NCBI GenBank assembly: GCA_965229525.1
Contig: OZ245886.1
Span: 1,240,001-1,304,000 of the forward strand
Source: HXMU1420-13 sp965229525
GTDB lineage: Bacteria; Bacteroidota; Rhodothermia; Balneolales; Balneolaceae
Direction: 5' to 3'
Length of the DNA: 64,000 bases
Made by a program: the position numbers and the translations under genes. A model generated the notes under the pieces. That model saw only the letters and a program-made list of their open reading frames with translations. It was not told the DNA's origin and made no database searches. Positions 58,427-64,000 of the stretch are shown here, in pieces (positions within the stretch are counted from its first letter, which is position 1; every line of letters starts with the position of its first letter).

Positions 58427-60397
58427 ATGAAAAAAAAGCTATCATTACGCAAGAAATTGTGGGTATTAGGGTGCCTCCCACTTTTTGGGTTCCTGTTTCT
58501 CGTAATTTTGAACATGACAAACCTGGTGAATCAAACCAGCGCTCTTCAATCAATGAATAACGATACCAGGATCGCCATGGAGTTGCGGCCGTTCATTACT
58601 GAACTGCAAAAAGAAAGAGGTAGATCAGTTGGGTATACAGCCTCAGGTGGTAGTGAAGAAGTTTTTGTTAAGCTCGAACAACAACGTAAAAGTACTGATG
58701 AGGCATTCAACAGGTTGTCAATTAAGTTTTCAAACGGCGAATTGACTTCCGAAAATCCGAGTATCAATAACCAACTTGCCGTTCTATTACGTGATAAATC
58801 AACATTAAATTCTTTACGATATCGTGTTAATGCACAAAACGAAGCAGGGATTAATTATTTAAAAGACTACACGGATTACATTTTTCTTGGTCTGGACTTC
58901 CTAAACCAAACTTCTAAAGCAGCTATTGATAAAGAAGTTAGCACCAACCTGTTGGCATATTTTTTCTTTCTTGATATGAAAGATGCCCTTGGTCAGGAAA
59001 GAGCTGTTCTTTATGGCGCCTTTTTAAGCGATAATATTGATGTGCCTTCCTATGGCAGATACGCTTTCCTTGATCAGGATTATGATTTCCTTGAACATGA
59101 GTTTTTAGCACTTATTAATGATGATGCAGCCGGATTTTATGCAGAAAAGTTAGATGATCAGAGGATCACTGATGTTGAACTTTATAAGAATGCTTTTGAA
59201 GCAAAACTTCTGGATGGAAATTATGGACAAGACGCTGAGCAATGGTTTGCAGCTATCACCGCCAAAATTGGATTATTTGGCGAGATTGACGGGCAAATTT
59301 CAGATTACATCCTTCAACTAAGTAATGACAAGCTCGCAGCAAACAAAACCATGTTAACTGTGTATGCAGTAATTAGTGTTTTGTCAATTGCACTCATTGT
59401 TGGAATCATCTTTCTATATATTCGGTCCATACTTCAACCGCTAATTGAGGTTACAAACGGCCTGGTTGATAACTCTGTACATACCAATAATGCATCTAAA
59501 ACACTTGCAGAATCCAGCCATGAATTATCTAAATCAGCAATTAACCAATCTGGATCACTAGAACAAACAAGCACAGCATTTGAAGAATTAACGGCCACAG
59601 CCAAATCAAATACGGAATATGCAGTCCACGCAAAAGAAACCGCAAATCTAATGCGTAGTGCAGCCGAACAAGGTGCTAAGGAAATTGCCCAATTAAATAC
59701 GGCAATGGAAGAAATCAAAAACTCAAGTGATAGTATTTCTTTCATTATTAAAACGATTGATGACATTGCCTTTCAAACCAACTTATTGGCTCTTAATGCA
59801 GCAGTTGAAGCCGCCCGAGCCGGCGAGGCCGGTAAAGGATTCGCTGTTGTTGCAGAGGAAGTAAGAAACTTAGCCCAACGTAGTGCAGATGCAGCAAGGA
59901 AAACATCAGAAGAAATAGAATCGTCGATCGCAAAAAGTGGTCGGGGAGTAGAATTGAATGCTTCTATCCGTGAAGTTTTTAACCAAATACTTGAACAAGC
60001 TAGAAATGTAGATGCCATCATTGAAGGAATCGCAGCAGCTTCACTTCAACAAACACAGGGAATAGAAGATGTTGTATCAGCGGTTGAGAGTTTAAATCAA
60101 AAAACGCAAGAAACTGCACAAATTTCGGAAGAGACAGAAAATTCAGCCGATGGATTGGCGGAGCAGGTTCAGGATATGGTTAAATTTATTAGTGATTTAA
60201 GTACAAAAGTAATTGGAGGAGGAATTGGACAACACTTAATGATTAAAGCTCATGAAGCCGATAACGATTCCGAATCTATTTTAAACATCAATAATTACTT
60301 GCGAAATGGAAATTCAGACAAAAACTCGAGATGGGTTAACACTCCTGATTCAAGATTAGAAGAAGAAAATGAGCATGCATTGTTCGAAGCTTTCTAA
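58427..60397 (+). CDS. methyl-accepting chemotaxis protein with NIT sensor domain
   Basis: A 656-residue chemoreceptor: TM1 (about 12-30), a periplasmic helical NIT-type domain (about 40-300; the start RPFITELQKERGRSVGYTASGG is the nitrate/nitrite-sensing domain hallmark), TM2 (about 309-330) and a cytoplasmic methyl-accepting domain. The hairpin tip NLLALNAAVEAARAGEAGKGFAVVAEEVRNLAQRSADAARKTSEEI (about 451-495) is intact. No clear HAMP domain lies between TM2 and the MA domain; the linker is only about 45 residues. No che genes are in the window. Confidence 0.9.
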   Translation: MKKKLSLRKKLWVLGCLPLFGFLFLVILNMTNLVNQTSALQSMNNDTRIAMELRPFITELQKERGRSVGYTASGGSEEVFVKLEQQRKSTDEAFNRLSIKFSNGELTSENPSINNQLAVLLRDKSTLNSLRYRVNAQNEAGINYLKDYTDYIFLGLDFLNQTSKAAIDKEVSTNLLAYFFFLDMKDALGQERAVLYGAFLSDNIDVPSYGRYAFLDQDYDFLEHEFLALINDDAAGFYAEKLDDQRITDVELYKNAFEAKLLDGNYGQDAEQWFAAITAKIGLFGEIDGQISDYILQLSNDKLAANKTMLTVYAVISVLSIALIVGIIFLYIRSILQPLIEVTNGLVDNSVHTNNASKTLAESSHELSKSAINQSGSLEQTSTAFEELTATAKSNTEYAVHAKETANLMRSAAEQGAKEIAQLNTAMEEIKNSSDSISFIIKTIDDIAFQTNLLALNAAVEAARAGEAGKGFAVVAEEVRNLAQRSADAARKTSEEIESSIAKSGRGVELNASIREVFNQILEQARNVDAIIEGIAAASLQQTQGIEDVVSAVESLNQKTQETAQISEETENSADGLAEQVQDMVKFISDLSTKVIGGGIGQHLMIKAHEADNDSESILNINNYLRNGNSDKNSRWVNTPDSRLEEENEHALFEAF

Positions 60398-60417
60398 CTT
60401 AGAACTTGTTTAGTTGT

Positions 60418-60451
60418 GCCCTCAAGTGCAAAAGTGCCTGGGGGCTTTTTT
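60418..60451 (+). terminator. terminator after the chemoreceptor gene
   Basis: A 12-bp stem with wobble pairs (60418-60429 with 60434-60445), AAAA loop and T6ATTTT tail; it overlaps the end of convergent mnmE. Confidence 0.75.
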
Positions 60452-61826
60452 ATTTTCCAATGCAGAATCGAGAGAAAATCGAATCCAGAATATGCTCGTT
60501 TGTTATTTCTCCGGTAATTGTACCAAGCTCATTTAGCGCCGCTCTTAAATCGATAGATAAGAAATCGCCGGTCATTCCTATTTTTAATCCGTGTATTGCA
60601 GCCTGAACCTGTTCATTGGCTTTTTTCAGTGCGTCTCGGTGTCTTGTAGAGGTTACCAATAAACTTGAAGCATCATAGTGTTTGTTTTCAAGAGCCCGCT
60701 CTTTTAGCAACGATTTTAGGGATTCAATTTCATCGCCCACTTTTGCAGATATTTTTATATCAAATTCGGTCCTCCAGCCATAATCCAGCTCAATATCTGC
60801 TTTAGTTCCAATCAGAATAAAAGGGGTTTCGCCCGCTCTTTTTTGAAATTCTGCTACCTCTACTTTCTCTTCTGGAGTGAAGGGATGCGACAAATCCTTT
60901 AAATAAATCACCAAATCCGCCTTTTCGAACGCCTGCTGGGATCGTTTCACTCCTTCAGCCTCAACTACATCTTCGGTATCTCTTAATCCGGCCGTATCAA
61001 TCAATTTGAAGAGTAATCCCTCAAAATTCCAATCCACATCTATCGTATCACGCGTGGTACCTGCGATATCAGTCACAATAGCTCGATCTGTTCCAACTAA
61101 CGTATTTAGTAAAGTTGATTTTCCGGCATTGGGTCGGCCAATTAGCACTGTTTTTACCCCATCTTTTACTAAGCGACCGGTTTCATAAGTATCGAGGAGG
61201 CTTTCAATTTCTGTAGATACATCTACCAGCAATTTCATGAGCTGATCTTTGTTTGCGAACTCCACATCCTCTTCAATAAAGTCGAGTTCGAGTTCTACCA
61301 TTGCTGTGGCATCAATAATTTGCTGCCGGAAATTCTTTACATGCTCGCCTAATCGCCCTTCCAGTTGTTGATGCGCTGCATCCACTGCTTTTACACTCTT
61401 TGCATGGATGATATCAGCCACTGCTTCTGCCTGATCCAGGTCCATTTTACCATTAAGAAAAGCTCTTTGGGTAAATTCCCCCGCTTCTGCTGCTCGAACT
61501 CCGGTAGCTAGTATAGTCTCTAAAACTTTTTGCGTAACCAGCACTCCACCGTGGCATGAGATCTCTATGGTATCTTCACCCGTGTAACTTTTTGGAGATT
61601 TGAACACCGTTGCCAATACTTCATCAACCGGTAGGTTTTGATTATCCACAATCTTCCCAAAATGAACGGTATGTGATTCAACCTCAGACAGATTTTTTCC
61701 AGAAAAAGCTTCGTTCACTTTATTAATTGCATCTTTTCCGGAAACACGAATTACCGCAATCCCCCCTTCTCCAACCGGAGTAGCTATTGCAGCAATAGAG
61801 GGTTTTTGATCAATTGATTGATTCAT
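60450..61826 (-). CDS. mnmE: tRNA modification GTPase MnmE
   Basis: Start placed at the ATG at 61826 (458 residues, MNQSIDQKPSIAAIATPVGEGGIAVIRVSG). A longer reading from the TTG at 61853 would overlap the -7-like promoter CAAAGTTA (reverse TAACTTTG, 61838-61845). The N-terminal folate-binding domain, the helical domain, and the embedded G domain (GRPNAGKST, DIAGTTRD, DTAGLRD, GTKAD) are all present, and the C-terminus ends FCIGK with the catalytic Cys. With MnmG it installs the cmnm5 group on wobble U34 of tRNAs. It is a stand-alone gene here; its partner mnmG is not in the window. Confidence 0.96.
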   Translation of the reverse strand: MNQSIDQKPSIAAIATPVGEGGIAVIRVSGKDAINKVNEAFSGKNLSEVESHTVHFGKIVDNQNLPVDEVLATVFKSPKSYTGEDTIEISCHGGVLVTQKVLETILATGVRAAEAGEFTQRAFLNGKMDLDQAEAVADIIHAKSVKAVDAAHQQLEGRLGEHVKNFRQQIIDATAMVELELDFIEEDVEFANKDQLMKLLVDVSTEIESLLDTYETGRLVKDGVKTVLIGRPNAGKSTLLNTLVGTDRAIVTDIAGTTRDTIDVDWNFEGLLFKLIDTAGLRDTEDVVEAEGVKRSQQAFEKADLVIYLKDLSHPFTPEEKVEVAEFQKRAGETPFILIGTKADIELDYGWRTEFDIKISAKVGDEIESLKSLLKERALENKHYDASSLLVTSTRHRDALKKANEQVQAAIHGLKIGMTGDFLSIDLRAALNELGTITGEITNEHILDSIFSRFCIGK

Positions 61827-61837
61827 ATCAGAAGATA

Positions 61838-61845
61838 CAAAGTTA
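61838..61845 (-). promoter_or_regulatory. -7 element before mnmE
   Basis: On the minus strand TAACTTTG matches TAnnTTTG, 11 bp upstream of the chosen ATG, so the transcript would be almost leaderless. No TTG at the ideal -33 position. Confidence 0.4.
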
Positions 61846-61926
61846 GCATGCAAGATTGCTTGTTATACACTTTTGCATTTTTGATGATTCCACCCTTATT
61901 TCCCACTCCAATTAATTAGACAAAAA

Positions 61927-63360
61927 ATGCGAATACTACTACTGCTCTTCTTTATGCTGATGGCTAATCAAGTCACAGCTCAAACTACCGACGAACTAAA
62001 ACAACGAGTCATTGAAAGTGTCGAAAATCACGCTGGTGACCTCACTGAACTTAGCGATGCCATCTGGGAATTTGCTGAGATTGCATTCCTGGAAGATCAA
62101 TCTGCGGAAGCTCTTTCAAATTTTGCAGAACAACATGGATTTACCGTAATGCGAGGTGTGGGTGAAATTCCAACTGCTTTTACCGCAGAATATTCAAATG
62201 GGGATGGACCAATCATTGGGATTATGGGTGAATTTGATGCCCTGCCTGGTCTATCTCAGGAAACTGTTCCCTATAAATCTCCCTTGATTGATGCTGCACC
62301 GGGTCATGGTTGTGGTCATAATTTATTTGGTGTTGCTTCTTTGGGAGCGGCTATCACGATTAAAGAATTGCTGGAGTCAGGTGAACTTCAGGGCACCATT
62401 CGGTTTTATGGCACTCCGGCTGAAGAGAAGTTTTTTGGTAAATTGTGGATGATCCGCGCCGGCCTTTTTGATGATGTGGATGTGATGATGGACTGGCACC
62501 CAAGCGCTGAAACTCAAGCTAATGTCCAATCTAGTTTAGCATTGGTGGATTTTCTGGTTGAATTCTACGGACAGGCTGCACATGCCTCAGGAGATCCATG
62601 GAATGGTCGTAGTGCCGGTGATGCCCTTGAACTTTATACCGATGGAATTAATATGTATCGAGAGCATATTAAACCAACTGTTCGGATACACTATCACATA
62701 CAGGATGCAGGAAAAGTGGTAAATGTAGTGCCAGATTATTCAAAAATCTGGGTTCGGGTTCGTGATACAAAAAGAGCGGGATTACAGGAAGTATATGAGC
62801 GAGTTATGGCCATGGCCGAAGGCGCTGCCATCATGGCAAATGTAGATCATACGGTTTCATTGATTTCCGGTATTCATGAGGTTTTGCCCAACAGAACCGG
62901 TGGAGCCGCCTTACAAGCCAATCTTGAAACTCTGGGAACTATTGAGTACACCGAAGAAGAAGAGGAATTTGCCAAAGCAATCCAGGAAGCAACGGGTAAA
63001 GATCAGGTTGGAATAGATATGCAGATCAACCCTCTTAAAGAAACAGCAGAACACCCAATGGGTGGATCAACGGATGTGGGTGATGTTAGTTTTATTACCC
63101 CAACAATCCGACTTGGTGTAACAACTGCTCCAAAAGGAACACCGTGGCATTCATGGGCTGTGGTAGCAACTGGCGGGATGTCGATTGGTCATAAGGGGAT
63201 GTTGTATGCAACTAAAGCTCTCTCCATGACGATGATCGATCTTTATCAAAACCCACAATTAGTGGAGGATGTGAAGGCAGAGTTTCTGGAACGAAAAGGA
63301 GATTATGTTTATGAAGGAATGGTTCCTCCGGGTCCACCGCCTTTAGATTTTGAGCAGTAA
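61927..63360 (+). CDS. exported M20-family amidohydrolase (AbgB-like)
   Basis: A 477-residue protein with a signal peptide (MRILLLLFFMLMANQVTAQ). M20D motifs: GIMGEFDALPGL, GHGCGHNLFG (first metal ligands), GTPAEEKFFG (catalytic Glu region), MMDWHPSAETQANV and the dimerisation part YGQAAHASGDPWNGRSA, ending in MGGSTDVGDVS. These correspond to peptidase/amidase enzymes such as aminobenzoyl-glutamate hydrolase and N-acyl amino-acid hydrolases. The exact substrate is unknown. Next to a peptide transporter (convergent, 157 bp apart), a peptide-use role is plausible. Confidence 0.9.
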   Translation: MRILLLLFFMLMANQVTAQTTDELKQRVIESVENHAGDLTELSDAIWEFAEIAFLEDQSAEALSNFAEQHGFTVMRGVGEIPTAFTAEYSNGDGPIIGIMGEFDALPGLSQETVPYKSPLIDAAPGHGCGHNLFGVASLGAAITIKELLESGELQGTIRFYGTPAEEKFFGKLWMIRAGLFDDVDVMMDWHPSAETQANVQSSLALVDFLVEFYGQAAHASGDPWNGRSAGDALELYTDGINMYREHIKPTVRIHYHIQDAGKVVNVVPDYSKIWVRVRDTKRAGLQEVYERVMAMAEGAAIMANVDHTVSLISGIHEVLPNRTGGAALQANLETLGTIEYTEEEEEFAKAIQEATGKDQVGIDMQINPLKETAEHPMGGSTDVGDVSFITPTIRLGVTTAPKGTPWHSWAVVATGGMSIGHKGMLYATKALSMTMIDLYQNPQLVEDVKAEFLERKGDYVYEGMVPPGPPPLDFEQ

Positions 63361-63382
63361 ATCTGAGCAGAGTCTCATTAAT

Positions 63383-63451
63383 GTCATTCCTGTGAAGGCG
63401 GAAATCTTGGTTGTTTTACAATTCTAGATCGCTCAACACCTTCGGGATGAC
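63383..63451. repeat. REP-like palindromic intergenic element
   Basis: The segment opens GTCATTCCTGTGAAGGCG and closes CTTCGGGATGAC, so the ends are inverted repeats (GTCAT...ATGAC). This GTCATTCC...GGGATGAC type is a common dispersed palindrome in many bacteria. It lies in the M20/POT intergenic region, with an inner TCTAGATCG. Confidence 0.5.
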
Positions 63452-63471
63452 TTAAACATTGACTATAAACA

Positions 63472-63500
63472 AAAAAAGCCTCCGAGTTGGAGGCTTTTTT
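63472..63500. terminator. bidirectional terminator between M20 and POT genes
   Basis: 12-bp stem (63472-63483 with 63489-63500), 5-nt loop, A-run on the left and T-run on the right. Confidence 0.85.
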
Positions 63501-63517
63501 ATAGAATTGAATTTCAT

Positions 63518-64000
63518 CTAATGGACGTTGCCCATCAATTTTCTGATTGGTTTCGAAAACAAGAGAAGTACAATACCGGCACCTACGGTTGTATACACAA
63601 TCAACATATATTGATCCGGCATGGATGCCAGTGCATCTGAAGTTCCTCCACTTAAAGACCCCGCAATCAAACCTGCAAACAGGTTACCCATTGCAATCGA
63701 CAAGAACCACATACCCATCATCTGACCGGCATAACGATGTGGGGAAAGCTTGGTCACCAAACTCAATCCAACCGGACTTAAACTTAATTCACCGAACGTG
63801 TGGAATAAATAAGTGAAAATTAACCATGTTGGTGCAGCAAGATCACCCGAAGCAGCAATCTTAGCCGCGAAATACATCACTAAGAAACCTATACCTAAAA
63901 GTATCAACCCAAAAGCAAACTTCAGCGGAGAGCTTGGTTCCAAATGTTTCTTCGCTAGCCACACCCACATCGCTCCAAAAATTGGTGCAAAGATGATGAT
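63518..64000 (-). CDS. POT/PTR-family peptide transporter (5' end beyond window)
   Basis: The reverse strand stays open to the window edge, giving the last 160 residues. They begin IIIFAPIFGAMWVWLAKKHLEPSSPLKFAFGLILLGIGFLVM and include FHTFGELSLSPVGLSLVTKLSPHRYAGQMMGMWFLSIAMGNLFAGLIAGSLSGG, diagnostic of the C-terminal half of proton-coupled oligopeptide transporters. Only the C-terminal helices are visible, so the ExxER motif of helix 1 cannot be checked. Confidence 0.9.
   Translation of the reverse strand: MIIFAPIFGAMWVWLAKKHLEPSSPLKFAFGLILLGIGFLVMYFAAKIAASGDLAAPTWLIFTYLFHTFGELSLSPVGLSLVTKLSPHRYAGQMMGMWFLSIAMGNLFAGLIAGSLSGGTSDALASMPDQYMLIVYTTVGAGIVLLLFSKPIRKLMGNVH

Noticed and set aside
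58210..58560. An open frame of 116 codons spanning the M16/chemoreceptor gap.
   Set aside because: It overlaps the end of the M16 gene, the terminator at 58282 and the start of the chemoreceptor; composition is not protein-like.

Overview
The window is an ordinary-looking stretch of a chromosome with low-to-moderate GC (roughly 40% by eye). It carries about 60 protein genes packed densely on both strands. It has no rRNA, tRNA, CRISPR array, transposase or phage gene that I can recognise, and no gene-free stretch longer than 300 bp. Gene content points to a marine, Gram-negative member of the Bacteroidota/Balneolota group, and I favour Balneola/Gracilimonas-like: TonB receptors with a carboxypeptidase-regulatory-like domain, HmuY, choice-of-anchor B proteins, paired TIGR03545/TIGR03546 proteins, OprO/P-like porin, DUF6263/DUF6787-like proteins and a sphingolipid-type acyl-CoA:amino acid condensing enzyme. 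Several upstream regions carry the Bacteroidota promoter pattern TTG-N19/20-TAnnTTTG, and starts usually lack a Shine-Dalgarno sequence.

Layout. 1-7.9 kb: a truncated BamA-like outer-membrane assembly protein, an M14 carboxypeptidase lipoprotein, a metal/copper group (CDF exporter, SCO, PCu(A)C, DUF411) and small conserved proteins. 8.0-14.8 kb: a complete haem uptake locus hmuR-hmuY-hmuS-hmuT-hmuU-hmuV with a terminator and a DtxR-type palindrome in front of hmuS and tandem TTCACA boxes in front of hmuR. 14.9-21.2 kb: secreted beta-propeller/FG-GAP proteins. 21.2-26.2 kb: DUF6787, aquaporin, an OmpR-type two-component pair, an SDR and a DUF58 protein. 26.3-30.8 kb: porin, SLC13/DASS transporter, receiver-only regulator and CNB-histidine kinase in one operon. 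30.8-33.5 kb (minus): Cys/Met-metabolism PLP enzyme, Ste24-type protease, small Cys-rich protein. 33.7-36.5 kb: MhqO-like dioxygenase, MFS pump and MhqD-like esterase behind a perfect palindrome. 36.6-41.6 kb: Kef-type antiporter, bacterial UBP zinc finger, a second CNB-histidine kinase and a receiver fused to a thioredoxin-reductase-like flavoprotein. 41.7-54.7 kb: envelope proteins, a sphingolipid-type synthase, and two degenerate enzymes (a DEAD-box-like protein without its Walker A motif and an SRAP protein without its catalytic Cys2). 54.8-64 kb: secG, an M16 protease, a NIT-domain chemoreceptor, mnmE, an M20 amidohydrolase and a truncated POT peptide transporter.

The most interesting unit is the antiporter/UBP-finger/kinase/flavoprotein cluster at 36.6-41.6 kb. 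Its kinase is a paralogue of the one at 29.4 kb. Both kinases carry about 100 extra residues between the phospho-accepting His and the second dimerisation helix. Neither partner regulator has a DNA-binding domain, so the output is probably not transcription. The flavoprotein has lost the redox cysteines of both its glutaredoxin-like and thioredoxin-reductase-like parts. Next to it lies an electrophile/quinone detoxification-type operon, and Kef antiporters are classically electrophile-responsive. A shared stress-response role is an inference, not shown by the sequence.
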